Source: Gammaproteobacteria bacterium
Lineage (GTDB): Bacteria > Pseudomonadota > Gammaproteobacteria > Pseudomonadales > Pseudomonadaceae
DNA length: 13,967 nt
Direction of reading: 5' to 3'
Assembly (NCBI GenBank): GCA_012513235.1
Contig: JAAZCO010000097.1
Location: forward strand, 1-13,967
Below, piece after piece: positions 1-8,900 of this stretch. Position numbers and translations under genes: made by a program. The notes under the pieces are model-generated. The model searched no databases. It saw nothing but the letters and a program-made list of their open reading frames with translations, and was not told the origin of the DNA. The first letter of the stretch is position 1, and every line of letters starts with the position of its first letter.

Positions 1-8
1 AGTGTTAC

Positions 9-85
9 GCAGTGGTAGTTCAGTTGGTTAGAATACCGGCCTGTCACGCCGGGGGTCGCGGGTTCGAGTCCCGTCCACTGCGCCA
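9..85 (+). tRNA. tRNA-Asp (anticodon GTC)
   Basis: This is a complete 77-base cloverleaf that decodes aspartate codons GAC and GAU. The acceptor stem pairs GCAGTGG (9-15) with CCACTGC (75-81), followed by discriminator G and a genome-encoded CCA (83-85). The anticodon stem CCGGC/GCCGG (36-40/48-52) encloses the loop CTGTCAC, with GTC at 43-45. The T arm has the standard GGTTCGAGTCC. The sequence is of the kind found in Pseudomonas. Its promoter lies outside the window or in an upstream tRNA operon. Confidence 0.97.
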
Positions 86-92
86 TATTACG

Positions 93-130
93 AAAACCCG
101 TTAAGCCCTTAAAAGCTTAACGGGTTTTTT
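93..130. terminator. Hairpin terminator after tRNA-Asp, probably bidirectional
   Basis: A 10-base stem, CCGTTAAGC extended by one C on the left (97-106) pairing with GCTTAACGGG (115-124), closes an eight-base loop and is followed by six T (125-130). It is preceded by AAAA (93-96), so the opposite strand also has a T run. It lies between the rightward tRNA and the leftward ATPase gene ending at 219, and can serve both. Confidence 0.88.
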
Positions 131-218
131 CGTTTCTGGGTGTCGAAAATTTCTATCTTTCTCTGCAACCTATCTGAATTAGCGATACTCATAAGTCCTC
201 AATCGCTCAAGCTAGCGG

Positions 219-2279
219 CTAAAACCCAATCCGCCGTTTTTTCGCCTGCTCTTTATGACTCACTTCATTGCTCAGCGCTTGAATAAAAGCTTCGGCGCTG
301 GTCAGTGGATGAAAGCGCGCCATACGGGCCACCGCAGCAAAATCCCCAGGGGTTAAATACTCCAGCGCGGCGAGTTGCTGGGGTAGTGCTTTTTTCCGTG
401 CCGATACGCCCAGTTGTTTGCAATAGCGGCAGAACAGTTGCCAAGCTTGTTGCGTTGTTAAAAAGCCAAACTGAGCTTTTAGATCAAAACGGCGCAGTGC
501 TGCCTGATCCAGACCATCCATTAAGTTGGTCGAAGCAATAAAAATGCCTGAGAAGCTTTCCATCTGCGTGAGCATTTCATTGACCATGCTGACTTCCCAG
601 CTTTGCCTTGCACCGCGGCGGTCACGTAAAAAGCTGTCCACTTCATCAATCATCAATACAGCGCCTTGTTCTGTGGCCTGCTGAAACGCTTGAGCAATAT
701 TGCGCTCACTTTGGCCAACATATTTGCCTAGCAGATCAGAAGCACGTTTGAGGATTAAGGGCTTGTTCAGTTGCTGAGCCAGCCAATGTCCATAGGCGGT
801 TTTGCCCGTACCCGGCGGGCCGTATAAACATAAACGCGCATCAGGGTGATGAATCAGTCCTTGCGTCAGTGAGGCTAAATCAATATCCGCTCTGATAAAA
901 TCAGGATTGTAATAGGGGGTATGCGCTGGCGCTGATTGAGCTGTTGATATTGCGTAACCTTGTGACTTTAAAGTGCTATCGATGAGCAATTGCATCGATT
1001 GTGCAGGGTTGTCGAGTTTTTCAGCGATGCTGGTGATGACGTGAGCCGCACGTTCAATCACCGCTGGGCTCAACTGCTCTTGGCTGGCTAAGCCTTGCAG
1101 AGTCTGCTTATCCAACAAACCTTTGCTGTAGCGTTTGAGTAATTTCACCCGCTGCGCCTGACTCGGTAGCGGTACTTCAATCACAAAATCAAAGCGGCGC
1201 ACAAAGGCTGGGTCCATACGGTGAATGCTGTTACTGATCCAAATTGTCGGGATGCTGTTGTGTTCCAGTAGCATATTGACCCAAGCTTTATTCTTACTGG
1301 CCAAGGCTGAGGTACGGCTAAAAAGAGGATCAGACCCTTCACTGAAAATATCTTCAACTTCATCAAAGACCAACAGGCTGTCGTCATTGGCAAAAAAGTG
1401 TTGTGCCGCGCGATAGGCATCCAAGCGCTGCTTGCTTGAGATAGAGTCACCATCGCTGTTTTCGCTGGCCACTTCATACAATTGGCAGTGGTTTAATTGT
1501 GCGAGTAAGCGTGCAAGTTCGGTTTTTCCGGTACCAGGTTGACCGTGTAGCAGGATATTCACTCCAGTGCTGCGCTGCTGCAAACTGTGCTCTAAATAGG
1601 GCAGCACAATATCCAGATGCTCGCTTAAACTGGGGTAGTCTTTTAATTTAAGCTGTGCTGGTGCTGAGCGCTTTATTTCATTACGTAATAGCGTATGTGG
1701 GCTGACGGCACCGCAATATAAAGTATCGGCAAACGATGACGAGAGCACCTGCAGTTTATAGGTTAAAAAGCCGTCACTAAGATTGCTTAAGTTTAAAATT
1801 CCCGTGCGTATCAGGGCGCCATCGCGCGACAGTGCTTGACGAATTTCTGGCTCAGGGTGGTTGAGTAACTTGGCTAAACTATAGAAGAGTTTGGCAGTAT
1901 TCAGGTCGCCCAGCAGATCAGTTGCATCCTCCAAGCGCGCATCCATCGCCAGCGCCACAGCAAACTCTAATATCGAGGTTTCCACTGTATTCAAATTCAC
2001 CAGCGTGGCCAGTTGCGCCATATTGCGCTTCAGCACGTCGGGTAGGTGGGTGGACTGCTGACTGTGCTTGCGGTATTCCTGACGCAGTAAACCGTATAAA
2101 TCAGTCTTGGACAGCTCCATATCATCATCTAAGTCCAACAGTTCCTGCAGCAAAGCATCACTGACAATGTCCTGAGTGTTGTAAGTCAACATGGCACCCA
2201 AAGGCACCAGCAGCGTTAAAATCCATTGGTGCACGCGAGGGTTCAAAGTTTCTTGGTAGTGGGCTGTTATAAAACGCAT
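219..2279 (-). CDS. Tandem AAA+ ATPase, 686 aa, function unknown
   Basis: The protein has an all-alpha-looking N-terminal region (about 1-210) with no recognised domain, then two AAA+ modules. Module 1 has Walker A GQPGTGKT (246-253), Walker B with D306-E307, sensor-1 N350 and candidate arginine fingers R361-R362. Module 2 has Walker A GPPGTGKT (487-494), the pore-loop-like KYVG (519-522), Walker B with D545-E546, sensor-1 N585 and R596-R597. Both modules look able to hydrolyse ATP. The KYVGQSE segment is typical of classical AAA unfoldases such as FtsH, p97 and spastin, so a ring-forming protein-remodelling role is the best inference. There is no protease, nuclease or membrane segment. The start is set by AGAGG six bases upstream of ATG. 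The gene is divergent from a WYL regulator whose coding region begins within about 15-80 bases. The substrate is unknown. Confidence 0.9.
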   Translation of the reverse strand: MRFITAHYQETLNPRVHQWILTLLVPLGAMLTYNTQDIVSDALLQELLDLDDDMELSKTDLYGLLRQEYRKHSQQSTHLPDVLKRNMAQLATLVNLNTVETSILEFAVALAMDARLEDATDLLGDLNTAKLFYSLAKLLNHPEPEIRQALSRDGALIRTGILNLSNLSDGFLTYKLQVLSSSFADTLYCGAVSPHTLLRNEIKRSAPAQLKLKDYPSLSEHLDIVLPYLEHSLQQRSTGVNILLHGQPGTGKTELARLLAQLNHCQLYEVASENSDGDSISSKQRLDAYRAAQHFFANDDSLLVFDEVEDIFSEGSDPLFSRTSALASKNKAWVNMLLEHNSIPTIWISNSIHRMDPAFVRRFDFVIEVPLPSQAQRVKLLKRYSKGLLDKQTLQGLASQEQLSPAVIERAAHVITSIAEKLDNPAQSMQLLIDSTLKSQGYAISTAQSAPAHTPYYNPDFIRADIDLASLTQGLIHHPDARLCLYGPPGTGKTAYGHWLAQQLNKPLILKRASDLLGKYVGQSERNIAQAFQQATEQGAVLMIDEVDSFLRDRRGARQSWEVSMVNEMLTQMESFSGIFIASTNLMDGLDQAALRRFDLKAQFGFLTTQQAWQLFCRYCKQLGVSARKKALPQQLAALEYLTPGDFAAVARMARFHPLTSAEAFIQALSNEVSHKEQAKKRRIGF

Positions 2280-2285
2280 GCTGCA

Positions 2286-2309
2286 CCTCTAGATGGATTG
2301 CGGTAGAGG
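2286..2309. promoter_or_regulatory. Paired Shine-Dalgarno sites forming an inverted repeat between divergent genes
   Basis: CCTCTA (2286-2291) and TAGAGG (2304-2309) are exact reverse complements separated by 12 bases. Read leftward, the first arm gives AGAGG six bases before the ATPase ATG at 2279. Read rightward, the second gives AGAGG seven bases before the ATG at 2317, or four before the ATG at 2314. The arrangement supports a start near 2317 for the WYL gene. It may also be a coincidence of two ribosome sites in a tight divergent junction. Confidence 0.5.
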
Positions 2310-2316
2310 CACAATG

Positions 2317-3363
2317 ATGTCATGGTGGCGCGACACTATTCGTCATTTAATATGGAATGTTATGGCCGATGCATCGTTGCGTTTACTTGTATTACTGCAG
2401 CAAATACCACGTGAGCCACGCTCTATAAGTACCCAACAGTTGCATCAGCGTCTGTTGGATGCGGGTTATGCTGTGAGTTTGCGCACTGTGCAGCGTGATC
2501 TGGTGAACTTATCCAGCCATTTCGCTTTAATGCAAAATCAACCCACGGGGCGCGGTAAAACCGGTGTGGCTTGGGCCTTTAGCCAAAACAGCCAGCATCT
2601 AGCCTTTCCAAGTATGGATGCCGTCACCGCGATGACAGTGTCGATGGCGCTGGCGCATTTAAAAACCTTATTACCAGCACAAGTTTTGCAGCATTTGCAG
2701 CCTTGGCAATTAGAAGCCGAAGCACAATTGAGCACACATAATTCAAATAAATATCAAGGCTGGATCAATAAGGTGCGCATTGTCCCGCAGCACTTTTTAC
2801 AAGCGCCGCAAGTGGATGCTCAAGCGGTTGGGTTAATTTATGAAGCGGTGCTGGAGAATCGCCAATTTTGCGCCACTTATAAAGGCAAGCCCGATCGGGT
2901 GATTCACCCTTATGGTTTGGTGCAGCAAGGACACACCTTGTATTTGATTTGTCGTTTTTATCAGTTTGATGATGTGCGCATTACTGTCTTGCACCGTTAC
3001 CAAGATGTGCAATTACTCAATGAGCCGGTACGGGCGTTTCCGGAATTTAATATCGATGACTATCTTGAGAGCGGGGTGATGCAATTGCTGTTGCCCGATC
3101 AGCAGTATCTTGATCTGCGCTTACGGGTGACGCCATGGTTGGCTGCGCATTTGGAAGAAACGCCGTTAGCCGAGCAGCAAAAATTTACCACGGATCCACA
3201 GCATCCTGACTGCTATCAACTGGATGCGCAGGTGCTCGACAGCATGCAATTGCGGCGCTGGTTGTTAAGCCAAGGGGCCGGCTTGCAGGTGTTGGGACCG
3301 CCGCGTTTGCGCGAGTGGATGGCGACTATTGTGCGTGAGCAAGCCCAGCAGTATGCCGACTAG
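2317..3363 (+). CDS. WYL-domain transcriptional regulator (HTH, YafY/PafC-like)
   Basis: This is a DNA-binding regulator with an N-terminal winged helix-turn-helix, whose likely recognition helix contains SLRTVQRDL. It is followed by a WYL domain with the core HPYGLVQQGHTLYLICRF, where the name-giving triplet is LYL rather than WYL. A C-terminal extension ends near LQVLGPPRLREWM. WYL domains are known ligand-sensing modules, in several cases binding nucleic acids or nucleotides, and often regulate DNA-damage or defence loci. Possible starts are 2293, 2314, 2317 and 2362. I chose 2317 (348 aa) because AGAGG lies seven bases upstream. However, the family usually begins just before the RLLxLLQ helix, which favours 2362 (333 aa, MADASLRLL). 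It lies divergently beside the AAA+ gene and presumably controls it and itself. The ligand is unknown. Confidence 0.88.
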   Translation: MSWWRDTIRHLIWNVMADASLRLLVLLQQIPREPRSISTQQLHQRLLDAGYAVSLRTVQRDLVNLSSHFALMQNQPTGRGKTGVAWAFSQNSQHLAFPSMDAVTAMTVSMALAHLKTLLPAQVLQHLQPWQLEAEAQLSTHNSNKYQGWINKVRIVPQHFLQAPQVDAQAVGLIYEAVLENRQFCATYKGKPDRVIHPYGLVQQGHTLYLICRFYQFDDVRITVLHRYQDVQLLNEPVRAFPEFNIDDYLESGVMQLLLPDQQYLDLRLRVTPWLAAHLEETPLAEQQKFTTDPQHPDCYQLDAQVLDSMQLRRWLLSQGAGLQVLGPPRLREWMATIVREQAQQYAD

Positions 3364-3380
3364 TTGCAGCTGCAGTTAGC

Positions 3381-3421
3381 ACTTAGATTGAGGATGGATT
3401 ATCTCTATCCTCAATCTAAGT
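3381..3421. terminator. Long hairpin between convergent genes
   Basis: A perfect 15-base inverted repeat (3381-3395 with 3407-3421, arm ACTTAGATTGAGGAT) extends inward through a G-T and two Watson-Crick pairs to an 18-base stem with a five-base loop. It lies in the 75 bases between the WYL stop and the receptor stop, so it is probably a bidirectional terminator. Neither side is followed by a proper T run, so it may instead block readthrough or protect 3' ends. The function is inferred from position. Confidence 0.5.
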
Positions 3422-3438
3422 TGACCAAAATGCGATAT

Positions 3439-5862
3439 TTAGAAACGGTAGCCCAACTCCAACCAATACTGCCGCCCCACGCCAAATAGTTGTGTATTAC
3501 TTTCAGCGCTAATGACGTTTTTGCTATCCAATACGTTGATCAAGTCGGTGCGGATATAAGGCGAGCCGGGACCGGCCAATAATTGATACTCGACACTCAT
3601 ATCCCAGCGCGCCGTGGAACCTTGTCTTTCGATATCGTAGCTGTCGAGTCTCTCTTTGGAGCCTGCTACGGTTTTCTTTCCCAGTGGTTTGATATAACGG
3701 TAGCCATTGGTCAAGGACAGAGAGTTGCGCACAAACAAGCGGTCGTTAAAAGCTTGGGTGATTAAGTCAAAGTTGGCGGTAATAGGTGTGGCGAAATCTC
3801 CTGCAGGCAAGTCGTAGAGGTCAATTACTTTCCCTTTGTAGATGACTTGTTTTTGTGGGTCTTCATTCGATGTATAGCCGTTATTGGTATCTGTAATGCG
3901 GCTGTCAGTTTTCTTATCCATCAATGCTAAGGCAGAGTTGAAGGTCCAGTCCACGCCAGCAAAAGCTAGGGTTTGTGAGCGCCAAAACAGATCGACTTGG
4001 TAAGTATCACTGGCACCTGAATTTTCAAAAGAACTGATTTTAGTGGTTTTATCGAGTTTAGTGCGAATCTGTTTACGGCCACGACGTTGTACGACTTGTA
4101 AGCCTGCTTGACCAGAAAGGGCTGGACCAAAGAGGCCGATGCTGTACTCATCGTCGTAGGGTGTGTCTAAATCACGAAACTGCCACTGGTCGGCATCACC
4201 AGTAATCCAGTCAGCGCTAGGATTTTTACGTGTACGTTTAGTGACATAACGACGTTCTTTTTCACGCAGGCGATAAGCTAAAAATGATTTACCGTAGTAG
4301 CGGTTAGCCCCAACTCTGATTTGATAAGTTTTATTGTCATCCAAGTACACGCCGGCCAAAAAGCGCGGAGCCCAGTTAGTATTTTTCAACCAGCCGTCAC
4401 GCTCAAGACGTAAACCGCTGCGCCAAAAGAAGCGATCGTGATCACCTTCTAGTTCTGCGTACGAGGCGAGATTCAGATTGGTGAAGTTAATTTCACCTTT
4501 ACCGTAAATTGTTTCTTCCTTTAAATATTCAGTACCACTTGCAAGCTGATAAGTATTAAAAATAAAGTTATTGGCACGATCTTGTTTATAGGCTGCCCAC
4601 TTAAATTCACCACCATACTTAACATTTACTTGGTCGTTAATGGGCGTGGTAAAACCAAGAGTGGAGCCTATACTTTGTTGCTGATTGGCTAACTCTCCGT
4701 AGCCACCATTGAAAGAGTTATAGTCAAAAATAGACTTGTACTCATACTTGTTTAATATATTTTTTTTAAAATTACGCTCATCTGCACTCAATCCAGTATT
4801 AACGTTTAAATCCATCTTGGTTTGGCCGAGCTTTTGGCCAAAATTCACGCTGAGATTCAGGCCGTTATGCTTGCCAGCGAAGTCAGAGTCTAGGTAGTTA
4901 ATAATAAAACTGTCTTCACTGTAATCACTATAAGCTAGGGATGCATTCAGATCATACTCACGATCCAGTAAGTCGGCACGCATCACCGCATAGCGGGAGT
5001 GGCGGTCTATGCTCTTATTATCCCCAGGTTTAAAAACTGGACCTACGCCACTTAAATTAAGACTCACAACTTGTTTTTGTTTAATGCTGGCTCGTTTTTC
5101 ACTGTAACCGGCAAATACACCTAGATCACCAAAACGTGTGGAGCCTGACAGTGCAGTTTCAGATTTCTTGAAGTTAGGCTGAAACTCACCTGGTAAGCCT
5201 GTTGGTAATTGTGCAGCACCATCACCAAACTCAGCTTCTTGCTTCTTGTCCACATGAAACTTTGTCCAACTGTCCTGCGTGCGTCGCTGACTGATCTCAA
5301 AAGTATTGCGCCCGCTATAGGACTGAGTTTCTGCTTTAACGATACCACCAGTAAAGTTACCCTCAGTCGCCGAGGCGTTTACATCAATCACTTGCAGCTC
5401 TTTAACAAAGCGCGGATCAATAAACACGCTTTGTGAGTGGCCCGCGACGCTGGTGTAGTTACTTTGAGATTCTTTATTGGCCGGATCGAGCATGTTGTCG
5501 ATACTGGCGCCATCGAGCATGATTTTGTTTTGGTAGGCCGCGGCACCACGGATGGAAAATTCTGCCGGTTTCAGATCGCCTTGCTGCAAGCTCGAGCTGG
5601 CGGTATCTGCCACGCGTACCGAGGGCACCATGGTCAGTGCTTCGGCTAGGTCATTGCGCAGGCCGCGGCGCATATCCAATTGATCAAGCACCTTTACATC
5701 AGGCGTATCGAGCTGGCCAATCACAACCGCTTCAGGCAATTGTATGGCGACGGCCTTCTTTGTGCTGACCTCTTGCGCCGTCGCAGTTAAAGTCAGGCAG
5801 CTTAAAGCTAAACCGCCTAGTAAGGGAGTCAAGAGGTGACTGGTGGAGCTGCTGCGAGTCAT
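3439..5862 (-). CDS. TonB-dependent outer-membrane receptor, substrate unknown
   Basis: The protein is an 807-residue energy-coupled outer-membrane transporter. Residues 1-29 are a signal peptide with likely cleavage ATA|QEV. A TonB-box-like PEAVVIG follows at about 43-49, then the plug (about 54-180) with ALTMVPSVRV, FSIRG and IMLDG. The rest is a beta-barrel ending in WLELGYRF with the usual terminal phenylalanine. The plug end reads TEGNFTGGIVKAETQS, a departure from the common GxxGGVINIxTK. The start is placed at the second ATG (5862) because AAGG lies seven bases upstream of it, while the first ATG at 5880 has no ribosome site. No sigma/anti-sigma pair, periplasmic binding protein or permease is nearby and no Fur box was recognised, so iron is not supported over other ligands. 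It lies downstream of the helicase gene on the same strand. Confidence 0.92.
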   Translation of the reverse strand: MTRSSSTSHLLTPLLGGLALSCLTLTATAQEVSTKKAVAIQLPEAVVIGQLDTPDVKVLDQLDMRRGLRNDLAEALTMVPSVRVADTASSSLQQGDLKPAEFSIRGAAAYQNKIMLDGASIDNMLDPANKESQSNYTSVAGHSQSVFIDPRFVKELQVIDVNASATEGNFTGGIVKAETQSYSGRNTFEISQRRTQDSWTKFHVDKKQEAEFGDGAAQLPTGLPGEFQPNFKKSETALSGSTRFGDLGVFAGYSEKRASIKQKQVVSLNLSGVGPVFKPGDNKSIDRHSRYAVMRADLLDREYDLNASLAYSDYSEDSFIINYLDSDFAGKHNGLNLSVNFGQKLGQTKMDLNVNTGLSADERNFKKNILNKYEYKSIFDYNSFNGGYGELANQQQSIGSTLGFTTPINDQVNVKYGGEFKWAAYKQDRANNFIFNTYQLASGTEYLKEETIYGKGEINFTNLNLASYAELEGDHDRFFWRSGLRLERDGWLKNTNWAPRFLAGVYLDDNKTYQIRVGANRYYGKSFLAYRLREKERRYVTKRTRKNPSADWITGDADQWQFRDLDTPYDDEYSIGLFGPALSGQAGLQVVQRRGRKQIRTKLDKTTKISSFENSGASDTYQVDLFWRSQTLAFAGVDWTFNSALALMDKKTDSRITDTNNGYTSNEDPQKQVIYKGKVIDLYDLPAGDFATPITANFDLITQAFNDRLFVRNSLSLTNGYRYIKPLGKKTVAGSKERLDSYDIERQGSTARWDMSVEYQLLAGPGSPYIRTDLINVLDSKNVISAESNTQLFGVGRQYWLELGYRF

Positions 5863-5869
5863 GGCGTGG

Positions 5870-5873
5870 CCTT
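5870..5873 (-). promoter_or_regulatory. Ribosome binding site deciding the receptor start
   Basis: AAGG read leftward lies seven bases upstream of the ATG at 5862. It falls inside the reading frame opened by the in-frame ATG at 5880, which itself has only AT-rich sequence upstream. The signal peptide from 5862 has a normal charged start (MTR), supporting the shorter form. Confidence 0.55.
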
Positions 5874-5910
5874 GCGTCATAAAGACACATAGTTAGCAAA
5901 AAAGTAGAGA

Positions 5911-5939
5911 ACTATATTTGCTTGCACTGTCTCGAGCAA
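5911..5939 (-). promoter_or_regulatory. Predicted sigma-70 promoter for the TonB receptor
   Basis: Read leftward, a -35-like TTGCTC (5934-5939) and a -10 TATAGT (5911-5916, one mismatch to consensus) are spaced by 17 bases. Transcription would begin near 5904, leaving about 40 bases of leader to the ATG at 5862. It sits in the 119-base gap between helicase stop and receptor start and would let the receptor be expressed independently. The -35 match is only partial. Confidence 0.4.
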
Positions 5940-5981
5940 CTCAAACCGCATCAGACCCTAGATTTTAACTATGGAACACCA

Positions 5982-8900
5982 TCAACTGAAATCAAAGCTA
6001 ACCAGGCTAGCTACGGGCTTGGGCGTATGAGTCACGCTAGGTTGGGATGCAAAGTCGCAGGCGGATTGCTGCATAAAACTCTCCAAATCAGCAAAGCTGT
6101 GCATGCCGGTATTTTGCAAGGTTGCCGATAAAGTCCCCTCAGCCCAATCCTCTTGGTTGCCAATCACAAACAGGTGATGTTTCGCGCGAGTCACCGCTAC
6201 ATTGAGTAGGTTGGGTTTGCTATTGACCCAGCCCATACCACCGATGTTTTTGCGTGCTTTAGAGGCCGCCGTACATAAAATCACGGTTGAGGCTTCTTTG
6301 CCTTGGAAGGTGTGCACAGTGCCGATATTTTCTTTACGAAACAGATCGCTGTCGGTCGTGGCTGCTTTATCGGTGCCGAGCGCTTTTAGCATCCAGCTAT
6401 GATTGCTTGCGTCTTGGTGAAGTGTTTTCCATTGTGCGTGCAGCTCATTTCTCATCTTGGAAAATGGCGTAATGATATACACCCCGCCCTTGACCATATC
6501 CGGGTGTTGCTCGACTAAAAATTGCACCAAACGTATCGCTGTGGCGGCTTCGGTGCCGTTGGCATAGCCTTTACCTTTTAGTTTGGCAGGCTCTTCTGCG
6601 ACGTGAATCCAGCCACTGGGAATAGCTGACCAGTCGTAAGGTTGGCTGGCGATGACCATTTTGTTGTCATAAGCAATGCGATTGGCAATTGAAAACATCG
6701 GCTCAGTGCAGCGGCGGTGTACCAGTAGCGGAATCCCCACTGTACGCTCACCAATTTTAGCCATATAGCGTCCTGCTCGATCGGCCATCGCTTGCGCTGA
6801 ACTGCTGCTGACTAAATAACGATCACCCCATTGTGGCGCACCATCTTGGTTGGAAATGTGTAGAAAATCACGGGCAATACTGCGATCAATGGAAGGGGCC
6901 ATGCTGACCACAGGTTCAAGCTGAATCGGATCGCCAACGAAAATGGCCTGGCGGCAGCGCTGCAGCAAACCGACGATATGATAATTCACCGCTTGGCCCG
7001 CTTCATCAATCATCAGCAAACCAAAGCCTTCACGTTTCTGCATTAATTTGAATTGGTTTTCTGCGGACGACAGCGAGGTACTAACCACAGGGAAAAACAA
7101 GAACAAAATGCTCCACAGTTGTTGGTGTTCAGGGATGTCTTCTATGGTGTCTAAACGGCCATCAATCAATTGCTCTACAGCGTCCCAGTGTTTTGAAAAC
7201 TGTTCGGCGCTGCTTTCTAAGATCGCTTCATTGAGGCGTACCGCGCTGGCAAATAAAGCGCTGCGATGGTGGTTGAGCTTTTTGCTGCCTAAGGGTGAAC
7301 TCAGTTGTAGGCGCTGTTCTGCTGCTTCAATCGACTCGCCAGCTTGCGGTGCATAGGCAGTGGGGGAGATTAAGTGCTGATGTGCATCCAAATCCCAGTC
7401 AGCTGCGCTTGTTCCTTGCAGCTGCGCATAGAGTGTTTGGAAATCGGCTTTAGCCTTACTGAGCTTGTCCTCGCGATGGGCTGTGTATAGTTTGCGGCCA
7501 AACCATTGGCGCTTAAAAGCTTCCAGCGATTCCAAGGCGCAGTCCCATTGTTCCTCGCTATAGGTCGCCCAGATACCAGCGAATTTTTCGATGGATAACT
7601 CACCTTGCTCAATATTGAACAGCGCGAGGGTAAAGGGCTCTAAAAATACAGAGTGATCAGTATGGGTATAGGCACGGCACTGCTTAATATCGGCGATCAG
7701 TGCGAGGATTTTGTGCTGTTGTTGCCATTGGGTCGTAAAACGGGTGATGGTCTCTTCTGCACCTTCTAGACCGTTTTTCTTTAGCGTGTTGTAAAAGTGA
7801 TTGAGGCTAAAAATATCATTAATGTTTTTAAAGTGATCACGCACTTTGCCCAATTGTTTTTTAAAGGCTGTGCGGTTGGCTGAGTTACCCAGCGTTGCGC
7901 AAAATACCCCCCAGTCGCCTTCGGGAGCGAGTTCGCGAAAGTGACTGACGGACTCGCTAAACTCATCGGCCAACTGACTTAAAGCAGGCAGCTCTTTGGA
8001 GATGTTTTCCACGGCCTTATTATTGCTCGAGGACACCAACATGCTGTGTTGTAGCACTGTTGTGAACACCTCTGCATCATCCAGCCAGTTGTCCTTTTCG
8101 CTGAGCGTATTGAGCGCATGGGTACGGGCGACAAACTGATCGGCAATAATATCTTTTAAGAGCGTGGTTTTGCCGGTGCCCGGTGGGCCATTGACGGCCA
8201 CTATGGGGTTGCTCGCAACTTGCCGCGCCACATTGACGGCAAAGGCTTGCAAGAGACTTAAGCCGTACTTAGGGTTTTCTGGCCAGCGTCCGCGAACCAG
8301 ATCAGTGGTGCGCGCGGTGAAAAAATCTCCCTGATTGGCCGCATTACCGATTTCAATTTGCTGGCTGTGTCCTAATAGATAAGCGCGTAGCGGCGTTGAC
8401 AGTCCTGCGCTACCTTCGCTGCTGACGGTGTGAATCGTATTTTCGAGGTCTTTGACAAAGAAGGGACCCAGTTGCTGACTTTCGTTTTCTTCTGGGTAAT
8501 AGCAAAAACGCCAACGAAAGGTCACTGCGCCGTTTTTCAGACGACCAGGCGTGTCTTCTTTGGCTTCTTGTTCGGTGCTGCTTTCAATCGGTTGGCAATG
8601 TTGCAGCATATAATCGCGTGCGTCTTGATCCGGCCAAAACTCATCGGCCAGTTCACGGTTGATACTAATAATACGCTGCTGTAATTCGGCACTGGTAAGC
8701 GGCGTATGCTCTTCAGTATCCAGCCCACCTTTGAGAATATTTTCAATCGATTCAACCCGCGCTTCAAACCATTGCGCTAGGCTCATATTGCTCGGGATGG
8801 AGCTGTTGCAGCGACGGTATAAAGTACGAATGGTGGCGATATTAAATACCACATCTTGGTTTTCGTCAGAGCGCAGCCAAGTCAGTTGCTGTAGCTCGGC

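Noticed and set aside
181..207. Inverted repeat AGCGAT/ATCGCT after the AAA+ gene as a terminator
   Set aside because: Only six pairs with a 15-base loop and no T run; the hairpin at 93-130 is a far better terminator.
3365..3374. Palindrome TGCAGCTGCA after the WYL stop
   Set aside because: A ten-base palindrome of common words, probably chance.
3439..5862. TonB receptor as a PQQ transporter (PqqU/YncD-like) because pqqF is in the window
   Set aside because: The plug sequence does not resemble YncD as I remember it, and the genes are about 5.5 kb apart with unrelated genes between.
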